DNA from: Desulfolinea sp050305405
GTDB taxonomy: Bacteria > Chloroflexota > Anaerolineae > Anaerolineales > Villigracilaceae
Assembly: GCA_050305405.1 (NCBI GenBank)
Contig: JBNLFG010000012.1
Coordinates: 1 to 64,000 of the forward strand
Direction of reading: 5' to 3'
Length of the DNA: 64,000 bases
The notes below the pieces were generated by a model, which was not told the DNA's origin, ran no database searches, and saw only the letters and a list, made by a program, of their open reading frames with translations. Within the stretch, counting starts at the first letter, position 1. The number at the start of each line of letters is the position of its first letter. The translations under genes were made by a program, and so were the position numbers. This document shows, piece by piece, positions 1 to 8,574 of this stretch.

Positions 1-70
1 AACAGAAAAAAGAATAGCAATCAGTCAGACTAGCTGACTGTCCGACCTATAGAAACGAAAAGTTCAAATT

Positions 71-1333
71 ATGTTTATCGATCAAGCAGAAATCTACGTC
101 CGCTCTGGACAGGGCGGCAACGGCATGGTGCATTTCCGCCGTGAAAAATACGTTCCACGCGGCGGCCCCGATGGCGGCGACGGCGGCAAAGGCGGCGACG
201 TCATTGTTGAAGTCAAAGTCACGCTCAACACCCTCGCCCAATTTCGTCATGTGCGCCGCTACGTCGCAGACAGCGGCAAAGGCGGAGGCGCCAATAATCG
301 TTATGGGAAATCCGCCGACGATCTCATTATCTATGTTCCCGCAGGCACTGTCATCTATGACAATGACAGCGGCGAAATTCTCGGCGACCTGACCGATGAT
401 GGGCAACAACTGCTCATCTGCAAAGGCGGACGTGGCGGACGTGGCAACACGCACTTCAAGAATTCCCGTCATCAAGCCCCTCGCACTGCGGAAAAAGGCG
501 AGCCGTACGAGGAAAAGAATATTCGTCTGGAGTTGAAGTTGATCGCCGATATCGGCTTGATCGGCGTCCCGAACGCCGGCAAATCGACATTGCTCGCCGC
601 CCTGACAAATGCGCAGCCGAAAATCGCTTCCTACCCATTTACTACCATCATCCCGAATCTGGGTGTTGCCCCGATTGATGAGTACGAGAGCATCGTGCTC
701 GCCGACATCCCCGGCCTGATCGAAGGTGCGGCAAACGGCGCGGGGCTAGGCCATGAATTCCTGCGTCACATCCAGCGCACGCGTGTCCTGATCCACTTGC
801 TGGATGGGATGGGCGAAGACCCCGTCGCTGATTTCAGCCAGATCAATACCGAGCTAGCGCTCTTTGATCCGCGTTTGGGCGAGAAACCGCAAGTGATCAC
901 CATGAATAAAATTGACCAGCCAGATGCCCAGGAACGCTGGGAAACGGTAAAAGCTGAGCTCGAGGCACGCGGCCATGAAGTGGTAGCAATTTCGGCGCTG
1001 GCGCGTACCGATATCCGTCAAGTCCTGATGAAAGCCGTTGAAAAACTGGCAGATACGCCCACGCTCGAAGAAGTTGCGCCGCTCCCGATCTACCGCGTGG
1101 AAACCGACCCGAACGAATTCGAAATTAACCGCGAACCTGATGCCAGTTGGCGCATTAGCGGCGTTGCGATCGAGCGCGCCGCCAAAATGACCTATTGGGA
1201 GCATTACGGCTCAATTCGTCGCTTCCAGAAGATTATGGCTGCGCTGGGCATCGAAAAAGCCCTGCGTCAGGCAGGCATAGAAGAAGGCGACACTGTGCGC
1301 ATTGACGAGTATGAGTTGGAGTGGCAAGAGTAA
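71..1333 (+). CDS. obgE: GTPase ObgE/CgtA
   Basis: Essential GTPase that binds the 50S ribosomal subunit late in assembly and links it to nutrient stress. The 420-residue product has the glycine-rich Obg fold (about 1-158), then a GTPase domain with G1 GVPNAGKST, switch II DIPGLIEGA and NKID, and a C-terminal OCT domain (about 345-420), so it is full length. The ATG at 71 is the only start that keeps the conserved MFIDQAEIYV opening; no strong ribosome binding site is seen upstream. A small hairpin (22-40) lies in the leader. A clear terminator follows, so the gene ends its transcript here. The family assignment is certain. Confidence 0.98.
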   Translation: MFIDQAEIYVRSGQGGNGMVHFRREKYVPRGGPDGGDGGKGGDVIVEVKVTLNTLAQFRHVRRYVADSGKGGGANNRYGKSADDLIIYVPAGTVIYDNDSGEILGDLTDDGQQLLICKGGRGGRGNTHFKNSRHQAPRTAEKGEPYEEKNIRLELKLIADIGLIGVPNAGKSTLLAALTNAQPKIASYPFTTIIPNLGVAPIDEYESIVLADIPGLIEGAANGAGLGHEFLRHIQRTRVLIHLLDGMGEDPVADFSQINTELALFDPRLGEKPQVITMNKIDQPDAQERWETVKAELEARGHEVVAISALARTDIRQVLMKAVEKLADTPTLEEVAPLPIYRVETDPNEFEINREPDASWRISGVAIERAAKMTYWEHYGSIRRFQKIMAALGIEKALRQAGIEEGDTVRIDEYELEWQE

Positions 1334-1356
1334 GTACCAAGTCACAAGTTAAAAGC

Positions 1357-1390
1357 AAAATCCCGCGAGAAATGCTCGCGGGATTTTTTT
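1357..1390 (+). terminator. Rho-independent terminator after obgE
   Basis: A perfect GC-rich stem (AAAATCCCGCGAG paired with CTCGCGGGATTTT) with a 5-nt loop and a T-run, 24 nt past the obgE stop. The stem carries an A-run on the other side, so it can also serve folD, which converges from the right. Confidence 0.93.
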
Positions 1391-1410
1391 ATCTATTTAT
1401 GGAAGTTTCT

Positions 1411-2292
1411 TTAGAGTGGGTCTTGAATTTCAGCCGCGCGCAATGTGTTGTGCATCAGCTTGGCAATCGTCATCGGACCAACACCACCAGGTGAAGGAGA
1501 AACAGCACTCGCCACTTCACTAACCTCTTCGTAGGCAACATCGCCAGTTAGGTAGTAGCCTTTTTCTTTGGTCTCATCGTCAATGCGATGCGTGCCCACG
1601 TCGATGACCACGGCGCCGGGCTTGACCCAATCTTTTTTGACCATCTCGGGACGACCAACCGCAGCGATCAGTACGTCGGCTTCGGCACAGATTTCTTTCA
1701 AATTCTTGGTGCGTGAGTGGCAAATCGTCACCGTCGCATTGCGTTTCACGAGCAGCAAAGCCATCGGCATTCCAACGATATTGGAACGCCCAAGAACAAC
1801 GGCATTCGCACCTGAAAGCTCCGTGCCAGATTTATCCAGCAGGTAAAGGCAGCCATCCGGCGTGCAGGGAACAAAGAGCGGTTCGCGTCCCTTTTGCGCC
1901 AAACGACCGATATTGATCGGGTGGAAACCATCCACGTCTTTGGTAATATCAATCGCCTGTAAAACTTTTTCTTCATCCAAGTGATCGGGGAGCGGCAACT
2001 GAACTAAAATACCGTTCACAGCGGGGTCACCATTCAACTTTTTAACCAACGCTTCAGCTTCTTTCTGGCTGGCATCTGCAGGCAAGGTATGAGCAAAAGA
2101 ATTCATGCCCAAGCGTTCGCACATGCGTTTCTTCATACCCACATATACTTCAGAAGCGGGGTCAGAGCCAATCAACACGGTAGCCAAGCCAGGTTTTGGC
2201 TTTCCAGCCGCGGCACGCTCGGCAACTTTAGCCTTGATCTCTTCACGCAATTCTTTTGCAATTGCTTTTCCATCAATCATTTTTGCGGTCAT
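1411..2292 (-). CDS. folD: Bifunctional methylenetetrahydrofolate dehydrogenase / methenyltetrahydrofolate cyclohydrolase
   Basis: Interconverts 5,10-methylene-, methenyl- and 10-formyl-tetrahydrofolate in the cytosol, using NADP. The 293-residue product has the hallmark motifs in order: the YVGMKKRMCERLG segment with the catalytic Lys, VQLPLP, the PCTPDGC segment, and the GRSNIVGMP nucleotide-binding turn. The start is placed at 2292 because GGAG lies about 7 nt upstream; an in-frame extension of 16 codons has no ribosome binding site and is not conserved in type. It converges on obgE across a shared terminator. The function is secure. Confidence 0.97.
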   Translation of the reverse strand: MTAKMIDGKAIAKELREEIKAKVAERAAAGKPKPGLATVLIGSDPASEVYVGMKKRMCERLGMNSFAHTLPADASQKEAEALVKKLNGDPAVNGILVQLPLPDHLDEEKVLQAIDITKDVDGFHPINIGRLAQKGREPLFVPCTPDGCLYLLDKSGTELSGANAVVLGRSNIVGMPMALLLVKRNATVTICHSRTKNLKEICAEADVLIAAVGRPEMVKKDWVKPGAVVIDVGTHRIDDETKEKGYYLTGDVAYEEVSEVASAVSPSPGGVGPMTIAKLMHNTLRAAEIQDPL

Positions 2293-2404
2293 AGTTTCTC
2301 CTACTAGGTAAGGTGAATTCACAACGCCAATATTATACAAATTCTCACAAACAACGAGTAGTAACAGATGTCATAATTGTCAGACAACTATAACACCCAG
2401 TCTG

Positions 2405-2451
2405 AAACGTAAAACGTGAAGACATGAAATCACGCTTCACGTTTTACGTTT
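2405..2451. repeat. Perfect inverted repeat, terminator-like
   Basis: A 17-bp arm at 2405-2421 pairs exactly with 2435-2451 around a 13-nt loop. It sits between the RAM-domain gene and folD. The T-run is on the plus strand although both flanking genes are on minus, so it may be a mobile intergenic palindrome as much as a terminator. Confidence 0.7.
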
Positions 2452-2499
2452 TTTTTGGATAGCCAAACCTGCTACCGTTTTTTGAGTGCTGCCAACTCC

Positions 2500-2730
2500 C
2501 TACTCATCCACCGCCAAACAGGACAGGGTTTCCAGCACCCCCGGAATTGGCTGGATCTCGTCATGGACAATGCTACCCACCTTTTTCGTGCTATCCGCTT
2601 CCACGATAGCGACGGCATCATAGGGACCAAAAGTGAAGTTCGCCGACACCACACCTCCGACACGGCGCAACTGACGCACCACAGCCATCCCCTCGCCGTT
2701 GCGAATATTGATCAAAACGTATGCTTTCAT
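2500..2730 (-). CDS. Stand-alone Lrp/AsnC ligand-binding (RAM) domain protein
   Basis: A 76-residue protein made up only of the ligand-binding ferredoxin-like domain of Lrp/AsnC regulators (opening MKAYVLINIRNGEG, then the GPYDAVAIVEAD strand-turn-helix). It has no helix-turn-helix, so it cannot bind DNA by itself. Members of this family are thought to bind amino acids as oligomers or to modulate full-length Lrp proteins. It lies 16 nt downstream of the formate/nitrite channel gene, with a GAGAGGAAA ribosome binding site, so the two are probably cotranscribed. Domain assignment is strong; the ligand is unknown. Confidence 0.85.
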   Translation of the reverse strand: MKAYVLINIRNGEGMAVVRQLRRVGGVVSANFTFGPYDAVAIVEADSTKKVGSIVHDEIQPIPGVLETLSCLAVDE

Positions 2731-2746
2731 TGTATTTTCCTCTCTT

Positions 2747-3583
2747 CTATTGCTTGCGCAAAAAGATCATCCAGTAGATGGCAGCTACAAAAACCGAGCC
2801 GCCGATGATATTGCCAATTGTGACGGGCAGTAAATTATTGAGCAGAAATGCGCCCCACGTCAGCCCCGAAAGATCAAGCCCTGTGCTGGCGGCAAAAGCC
2901 GGGTCAAAATCCTTGATCGCTAAACCGATCGGCACAAAGTACATATTTGCCACGCTGTGCTCAAATCCTGCCGCTACGAATGCCGTGATCGGGAAAATGA
3001 TCGCCGCAATTTTATCGACTGTGCTGCGGGCGCTAAAGGTCAGCCAAACTGCGAGGCAGACCAAAATATTGCAGAGGATACCCAGCGATAGTGCCTGCCA
3101 GAAACCAAACCCGACCTTGCCGTTTGCAATGCTCAAGGCTGTGGCACCGATCCCGCCATTTGCCGAGAGATACTGTTTACTGGCAAAGACCAAGCCCACG
3201 GTCACGAGCGAGCCGATGAAATTGCCCACATAGACGATGCCCCAGTTGCGCAATAAGCCTTTTGTGGTCACTTTTCCACTCGCCCACGCCATCACAATCA
3301 GGTTATTGCCGGTAAAAAGTTCTGCCCCGCCTACAACCACGAGAATCAGTCCCAAACAAAAGACCAATCCCACCAGCAATTTTGTCACACCATAGGTTAG
3401 TACGCCAGAAGCGCCGGTTGCGACAGTGGTCGCAAAAACGGCACCAAAGGCAATAAAAGCACCCGCCATTAAGGCTAGGGCGAAAGTTTGTAAGGTAGGC
3501 GCTTCCGCTTTTCGTTCACCAATATACTCGGCGCGGCGCGCCATTTCACCGGGCAAAAGGGCATCAATGCGAATTTCGGGCAT
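2747..3583 (-). CDS. Formate/nitrite transporter (FNT) family channel
   Basis: Pentameric membrane channel for small monovalent anions such as formate, nitrite or hydrosulfide. The 278-residue protein has six hydrophobic segments and the family pattern GGAELFTGNNLIVMAW in the third-helix region, plus FEHSVANMYF and the NIIGGSVFVA segment near the end. The start at 3583 has AAAGGAGA about 8 nt upstream; the longer 294-residue reading has none. The small RAM-domain gene follows directly. Substrate cannot be told from sequence. Confidence 0.93.
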   Translation of the reverse strand: MPEIRIDALLPGEMARRAEYIGERKAEAPTLQTFALALMAGAFIAFGAVFATTVATGASGVLTYGVTKLLVGLVFCLGLILVVVGGAELFTGNNLIVMAWASGKVTTKGLLRNWGIVYVGNFIGSLVTVGLVFASKQYLSANGGIGATALSIANGKVGFGFWQALSLGILCNILVCLAVWLTFSARSTVDKIAAIIFPITAFVAAGFEHSVANMYFVPIGLAIKDFDPAFAASTGLDLSGLTWGAFLLNNLLPVTIGNIIGGSVFVAAIYWMIFLRKQ

Positions 3584-3686
3584 AAGAAATTTCTCCTTTA
3601 TTGAACTTTTCTGACAAGAAGGGTACTCCATGCCAGAAAAGCCTATAAGTGATTAAATTCACGAATACTTGTGACAAAAATTACAA

Positions 3687-4703
3687 TCAAGAGATTCGCA
3701 AAACCGCCTCCCCATTGAATCGGCTATGCTTCAGATCATCGAGCGCCTGGTTGACCTCCGCAACCGGATAAAGCTGCACGGTCGATTGCAAGCCAGCTTG
3801 CTCCGCCAACGTAAGGAACTCGATGCCGTCCCGATAGGTCGCGTTCGCCACCGAGCGCAGTTCTCGCTCTCCCCACAAAGTCGCATAGGGAAAGGAGGGG
3901 ATATCGCTCATGTGAATGGCGTTGATGGAGACGATCCCGCCCGGGCGGATGGCTTCAAGCGCACGGATGGCGACCTCGCCGGCGGGCGCAAAGACGACGG
4001 CTTTGTCGAGCCACGCCCCTGAATTTTGGCTTGATTCGCCAACCCAAGCAGCCCCCAAGTCCCGAGCATGTTGTTGATGTCCCGCCGAACGCGTGTAGAC
4101 CGCCACTTCACAGCCCCAATAATTCAAGACCTGAAGCATCAAATGGGCACTCGCCCCAAAACCGAATAGTCCAACGCGCTCCCTGGGCTTGATCTCTGCC
4201 CTTTTTAATGCGCGATAACCGACGATGCCTGCACAAAGCAACGGCGCAGCTTGTTCGTTCGAGATGCCATCAGGGATCGGTAAAACGTAGCGGGCATCAG
4301 CGAGCATATATTCGCCGTAGCCGCCATCGACGTGGAAACCGGTAAACTGCGCATCAGGACAGAGATTTTCCTGCCCGCGTTGGCAGTGGTCGCATTTTCC
4401 ACAGGCAGAATGCAGCCAGGGGATGCCGACTCTCATCCCTGCCCTCACCCCAACCCCTCTCCCAAAGGGAGAGGGGCTATTTCCCGCTTTGTCGATCACA
4501 CCAACGACCTGATGCCCAGGCGTGATCGGGAAATAGGGCGGGTGAATATCACCTTCGACGGTATGCAAATCGGTATGGCAGACACCGCAGACATCGACTT
4601 TGATACGCACTTGTCCCGCACCCGGTTCGGGGATGGGCAGGTCTTCGGAGTACAGAGGCCGATTTTCGATCAACGATGGGGAGTAGAGGCGCTGTGTTTT
4701 CAT
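3687..4703 (-). CDS. Zinc-dependent alcohol dehydrogenase, CAD2/AdhP-like, with in-frame palindrome insert
   Basis: Medium-chain zinc alcohol dehydrogenase, NAD(P)-linked. Visible are CGVCHTDLH (catalytic Cys), PGHQVVG, the structural-zinc block CGKCDHCQRGQENLC, and the Rossmann turn GLFGFGASAH. GHQ replaces the more common GHE, as in the CAD2-like subgroup. The residues SPSPFGRGVGVRA, between VVGVID and MRVGIPWLH, are encoded by a 10+10 bp palindrome (4454-4476) and its flank; no other member pattern I know has them, so they look like an in-frame repeat insertion into the loop that precedes the structural zinc lobe. The start at 4703 gives the usual N-terminus but has no clear ribosome binding site. 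Confidence 0.92.
   Translation of the reverse strand: MKTQRLYSPSLIENRPLYSEDLPIPEPGAGQVRIKVDVCGVCHTDLHTVEGDIHPPYFPITPGHQVVGVIDKAGNSPSPFGRGVGVRAGMRVGIPWLHSACGKCDHCQRGQENLCPDAQFTGFHVDGGYGEYMLADARYVLPIPDGISNEQAAPLLCAGIVGYRALKRAEIKPRERVGLFGFGASAHLMLQVLNYWGCEVAVYTRSAGHQQHARDLGAAWVGESSQNSGAWLDKAVVFAPAGEVAIRALEAIRPGGIVSINAIHMSDIPSFPYATLWGERELRSVANATYRDGIEFLTLAEQAGLQSTVQLYPVAEVNQALDDLKHSRFNGEAVLRIS
4454..4476. repeat. Palindromic repeat inserted in a coding region
   Basis: Perfect inverted repeat CCCCTCTCCC / GGGAGAGGGG around AAA, flanked by a CCCTCACCCC stretch, inside the alcohol dehydrogenase gene. The same kind of palindrome is known as a common intergenic repeat in many bacterial genomes. Here it is read through in frame as part of SPSPFGRGVGVRA. 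Confidence 0.85.
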
Positions 4704-4810
4704 AGTTTCATTGTACAATAATTTGCGTCCGCAGGGGCAGGCTAACCCCGCCCTTACGGTTTAAGGTTATACTTTTAATAACATATCAGCATTTTCGGCG
4801 GAGCATTTAT

Positions 4811-5080
4811 GTGGACAATATCATCCAACAATTAGAAAATTCTATTGCGCTTACTACTCAGATGATTGTCAAAGAACCTAAAAATCGTGTTTTTTCAACA
4901 ATTCACGCGATATTAATCGACTTAAAAGACGAGCTATCAAAAAACAAACCCGACAAAGAACGGGTTGGACAAATGTCTTACGCCCTCGTAAGAGGGTATC
5001 AAGCAGTTTTACATGTAGAACATATGCCCTTTGGAAAGGCAATCGGGAAACTACTACTAGAACTACAAAAGCACAACTAA
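4811..5080 (+). CDS. Hypothetical helical protein
   Basis: An 89-residue, mostly alpha-helical, soluble protein with no recognised domain. The start is probably the GTG at 4811 (a GGAG lies about 7 nt upstream); the overlapping ATG at 4809 is in another frame and closes at once. It sits 46 nt upstream of nadD on the same strand, so it may share a transcript with it. No function is proposed. Confidence 0.6.
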   Translation: MDNIIQQLENSIALTTQMIVKEPKNRVFSTIHAILIDLKDELSKNKPDKERVGQMSYALVRGYQAVLHVEHMPFGKAIGKLLLELQKHN

Positions 5081-5126
5081 TTTTATAGACTTTCTCATCC
5101 ATTACCCCTTATAACGGATATTTATC

Positions 5127-5741
5127 ATGCAAAAAGAACGCATCGGCATCTTCGGCGGAACTTTTGACCCACCCCATTTGGGACATTTAATTCTGGCCTG
5201 CGAGATCAAGTCACAACTTAAGTTGGATCGTTTGCTATGGGTGTTGACGCCCGATCCCCCGCATAAGCAGGAGCGCGAGATCACGCCGCTGGCCCATCGT
5301 CAGCGAATGGTCGAGTTGGCGATTGAGGACAACCCGAATTTTGAGCTATCACTGGTCGAGGCAGAACGCCCGGGGCCGCATTATTCGGTCGATACGGTGA
5401 AAATTATCAAGGAAAGAAATCCCAATGCAGAAGTGATCTTTTTGATGGGCGGGGATTCTTTGCGGCAGTTAGCGAACTGGCATCGTCCCGCTGATTTTGT
5501 AGGGGCTTGCGACGAGATCGGGGTAATGCGGCGACCGGAAGATGCCATTGACGTGGCAGCTGTTGACAACGCGGTAGCAGGCCTAAAGTCCAAGCTGCGT
5601 TTCGTGGATGCGCCGCTACTGGAGATCGCATCCAGTCAGATCCGCCGCCGCGTGCGAGAAAAGCGTCCCTGCCGCTATTATCTCCCGATAGAAGTTTACG
5701 ATTACATTCGAAGCGAAAGACTTTACTCTCAAACCCCATGA
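5127..5741 (+). CDS. nadD: Nicotinate-nucleotide adenylyltransferase
   Basis: Adenylates nicotinate mononucleotide with ATP to give deamido-NAD, the step common to de novo and salvage NAD synthesis. The 204-residue protein opens with the nucleotidyltransferase signature GIFGGTFDPPHLGH and ends with the SSQIRRRV phosphate-binding motif; DSLRQLANWHRP matches the NMN-binding segment. The length is normal. It overlaps the following MFS gene by 4 nt (ATGA), which implies translational coupling. Assignment is secure. Confidence 0.97.
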   Translation: MQKERIGIFGGTFDPPHLGHLILACEIKSQLKLDRLLWVLTPDPPHKQEREITPLAHRQRMVELAIEDNPNFELSLVEAERPGPHYSVDTVKIIKERNPNAEVIFLMGGDSLRQLANWHRPADFVGACDEIGVMRRPEDAIDVAAVDNAVAGLKSKLRFVDAPLLEIASSQIRRRVREKRPCRYYLPIEVYDYIRSERLYSQTP

Positions 5742-6910
5742 CTATTCTTTTCAATGCAATCTTTTCATCCATAGCGTTGGGTCATACCTTTGTAGATATG
5801 CTCGGTTCCCAGCGCTCGGTGCTATTCACGTTTATTGGCACACAACTCGGCATCAGCAACACCGCACTTGGTGCGCTCAGCATGGCCTACGTGTGGACCC
5901 AAGCGCTCTCACAACCATTTTTCGGCTGGCTAAGCGACCGCCGCGGTGCGCGCTGGCTGGCGGCTGGCGGCGTGTTGTGGATGGCGACCTTCTTCTCATT
6001 GGCACTGCTGCTGCCCGGCTATTATGCGCTGGGATCGCTGATTGTCGCCAGCCTCGGATCAGCAGCCTTTCACCCAGCGGGGGCAGCCGAGGCGACCAAG
6101 ATCGGCGAAACGCACTTCGCCGGGAGAGAGACTACCGCCGCATCATATTTCTTTCTCTTTGGGCAGGGTGCCTACGCCATCGGCCCGATGATCGGGGGAC
6201 CGCTCCTTGATCGCTTCGGGATGCCAGGCCTGCTCCTGCTCTCACTAACAGGGCTGCCGGTCGGTTTGAACGCAGCCTTCCGCTTGCGCTTTCTGGTCAA
6301 CCATCATCCCAAGGGGAAAAAGATTGCAAAGTCAGAGCCGATCCAGTTAACGGTGAGTAAAGTCTTCCTCATCACTCTGGCAACCACAACTGCCCTGCAG
6401 GCTTGGGTGCAACAGACGATGAACACCTTCATCCCCAAATATCTCAGTGATCTGGGACAAACCGCGACCGTCTATGGCGTGGTAACCGGCTTATACATGG
6501 TCGGGGCAGCCTTGGGAAACGTGGCAGGCGGGATGCTGGCAGATCGCTTCGGCAAACGGAACGTCATCACAGGGGCGATGCTGCTTGCGACAATTCCCCT
6601 CTTCACCATCTCTCGGCTGGGATGGACTCCATTGCTCTACTTCATCGTACCGCTCGCAGGCGCGCTAAACGGATCCGTGCATCCGATTTTGGTCGTCTTA
6701 GCACAAAAGACGATACAAGGCGGGCGAGGGTTAGCCTCCGGTCTTGTGTTGGGATTCAAATTCTCAGCCGGGGCACTGGGGATGTTTATCAGCGGCATTC
6801 TGGCAGACCGCTTCGGTTTTTCCTTTATTTTCGGGATGACGGCTGTGCTGGCTCTGAGCGGGGCGCTAATCATTCGGACATTGAAAGAAACGCCACAAAT
6901 CATTCAATAA
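5738..6910 (+). CDS. MFS transporter, fosmidomycin-resistance (Fsr)-like
   Basis: Twelve-helix major facilitator protein of 390 residues. The MFS loop-2/3 signature appears as GWLSDRRGARW and again in the second half as GMLADRFGKRN, and GSAAFHPAGAAEA in helix 4-5 is typical of the fosmidomycin-resistance branch. It is probably an exporter of small polar drugs or metabolites. It is translationally coupled to nadD by an ATGA overlap, an arrangement that may be only positional. Family confident, substrate unknown. Confidence 0.88.
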   Translation: MTILFNAIFSSIALGHTFVDMLGSQRSVLFTFIGTQLGISNTALGALSMAYVWTQALSQPFFGWLSDRRGARWLAAGGVLWMATFFSLALLLPGYYALGSLIVASLGSAAFHPAGAAEATKIGETHFAGRETTAASYFFLFGQGAYAIGPMIGGPLLDRFGMPGLLLLSLTGLPVGLNAAFRLRFLVNHHPKGKKIAKSEPIQLTVSKVFLITLATTTALQAWVQQTMNTFIPKYLSDLGQTATVYGVVTGLYMVGAALGNVAGGMLADRFGKRNVITGAMLLATIPLFTISRLGWTPLLYFIVPLAGALNGSVHPILVVLAQKTIQGGRGLASGLVLGFKFSAGALGMFISGILADRFGFSFIFGMTAVLALSGALIIRTLKETPQIIQ

Positions 6911-6965
6911 GGCATTTATCAGGAAAGAAATTATCTGGCCGCCTGACAGTTTTGCTTTGATGGGG

Positions 6966-7071
6966 GTCTGAGTAGCCTGACAAGACTATCGTCAGGTGTA
7001 TCGAAGCCACAAAATTGAGCTTGCACAAGAACTGTTGGTTTCGATACAGCGAAAAGGTCGCCTACTCAACC
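6966..7071. repeat. Imperfect inverted repeat (TGAGTAG ... TATCGAA type)
   Basis: Arms at about 6966-7006 and 7037-7071 are inverted copies: TGAGTAG and TGTATCGAA on the left are answered by TTCGATACA and CTACTCA on the right. This resembles a frequent bacterial intergenic repeat with the ends GGTTTCGATAC and CTACTCAACC. It fills most of the gap between the MFS gene and the TIR-TPR gene. I see no gene in 6911-7156. Confidence 0.7.
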
Positions 7072-7156
7072 AACGGACGCTGCTTTTAGCAAAATATCAG
7101 GTCGCCAGTAAATCACTGTATAATTTCTTTGCATAAAAATCACATCAGGAGTTAGG

Positions 7157-8476
7157 ATGGGACAAAGCGAAAAAAGCGTTTTCATCAGTTACAGACGCAC
7201 GAATTTTTATACTGCTTTGGCGGTCTATCAGGGTTTGTCGCAGCATGGTTTTGATGTTTTTATGCGTTATCAGGAGGGGGAAGATCTTTGGGAAACCAGT
7301 GTGGCGGAAATTAAACGCAGCGCTCATTTTCTGGAAATTGTTTCACCATCAGCATTGGAAGCCTATCAGGACGAGACGAATTTATTGTACAAAGAAGTGG
7401 AATTGGCGCTCGACAGCGGCTGCAACATCATCCCGCTGGTGATGGAGGGATTTGACTCGAGCAGCCTATCTGTACAGAAGGCGATTAGCGGAAAACTGAC
7501 AAAGCTAAAGGAGTTCAGTGGTCTACGCCTCTACTCGGAATATTTTTTCGTGGGCTTGGAAAAACTGCGCGAACGTTGTTTGAGTACCACCGTAGACAAA
7601 GAAGTGTTAGCGCCACTAGAGGCAACATTGGCAAAAAAAAGCGCGGCGGTAAAAGAAGCCGTTGCGAGCGCTCCACCAGTGCAGATGAAAGAACTGGTCA
7701 TCGAAGAATGGTTTGAACGTGGCGTGGCAGCCGCCCAACATGAGATTTGGCACGATGCAATTCATGCTTTTACAGAGGCATTGCGAGCACGCCCCGATTA
7801 TGCACAAGCATATTATCGGCGTGGCATAGCACGCCGACAGGAAGGCGATTTTGAAGGCGCAATCGCGGATTTCGACCAGACCCTACGCTATCAGCCCGGT
7901 TTTGCAAAAGCCTATTTAGGACGCGGCACTGCGCATGGGGATGAGGGCAATTTCAAGCGCGCTCTGGCAGACTTCAACAAGGCGCTGGAGATTGACCCTG
8001 AATTTGCAGAGGCCTATTATCAACGCGGGAAAGCGTACGGTGAAAAAGGGGATATGAAGCGCGCGGTCGCCGATTATGACGAGGCAATCCGTCTCCATGC
8101 GGATTTTGCAGAAGCGTACAATGACCGCGGAATTGAGCGTTACAACCAGAATGATTTTACAGGCGCATTGGAAGACTACAACGAAGCGATTCGGATTAAC
8201 CCGCAATATGCAGATGCATACAATAGTCGCGGTTTGGTGCGCGGCATTCAAGGGGATTTGGATGGGGGGATCACCGACTTTTCGGAAGCACTCTTCATCC
8301 AGCCGGATTATGCGGCGGCCTATTACAACCGCGCGACGATCTGGCAGCGAAAGAAGGACTATAAATCCGCGATCACGGATTATTATAAGTATTTGAATTT
8401 GAGCAAGGGGATGTTGTATGGCAATCAGAAGAAGGTGAAGGCGATTATTCGGGAGTTAAAGAAAAAGATGGGGTAA
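7157..8476 (+). CDS. TIR domain protein with C-terminal TPR repeats
   Basis: The N-terminal TIR domain (about 6-140) starts with VFISYRRTNFYTAL and contains KEVELAL, where Glu80 falls at the catalytic position of NADase TIRs such as SARM1 (KEIVTAL), so it may cleave NAD+. A short linker follows, then about seven TPR units (about 185-425) with the repeated A-Y-RG pattern, which normally bind partner proteins or sense a ligand. Its TIR is closely related to that in the ParA-TIR-TPR protein at 13.1-15.5 kb. It stands alone between an inverted repeat and a strong terminator; GGAG lies upstream of the ATG. A role in defence or regulated NAD+ depletion is inference. Confidence 0.92.
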   Translation: MGQSEKSVFISYRRTNFYTALAVYQGLSQHGFDVFMRYQEGEDLWETSVAEIKRSAHFLEIVSPSALEAYQDETNLLYKEVELALDSGCNIIPLVMEGFDSSSLSVQKAISGKLTKLKEFSGLRLYSEYFFVGLEKLRERCLSTTVDKEVLAPLEATLAKKSAAVKEAVASAPPVQMKELVIEEWFERGVAAAQHEIWHDAIHAFTEALRARPDYAQAYYRRGIARRQEGDFEGAIADFDQTLRYQPGFAKAYLGRGTAHGDEGNFKRALADFNKALEIDPEFAEAYYQRGKAYGEKGDMKRAVADYDEAIRLHADFAEAYNDRGIERYNQNDFTGALEDYNEAIRINPQYADAYNSRGLVRGIQGDLDGGITDFSEALFIQPDYAAAYYNRATIWQRKKDYKSAITDYYKYLNLSKGMLYGNQKKVKAIIRELKKKMG

Positions 8477-8515
8477 AACATTTTCGCATCTTCTCCCCTT
8501 TAAAAGGGTAAAAAA

Positions 8516-8548
8516 AGCCTTCGGAAGTTTTGATTACTTCCGAAGGCT
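8516..8548. terminator. Bidirectional terminator
   Basis: A perfect 13-bp stem, AGCCTTCGGAAGT with ACTTCCGAAGGCT, flanked by an A-run on the left and TTTTATT after the right arm. It separates the convergent TIR-TPR gene and the bactofilin-like gene. Confidence 0.92.
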
Positions 8549-8574
8549 CATTTTATTAAGGTGGGGGAAATGTT

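Noticed and set aside
47..475. Long minus-strand reading frame opposite obgE
   Set aside because: It is a shadow of the glycine-rich Obg domain; composition and lack of family motifs exclude a gene. The same holds for other long frames opposite obgE, znuA, thiP, acs and the SGNH-CBM gene.
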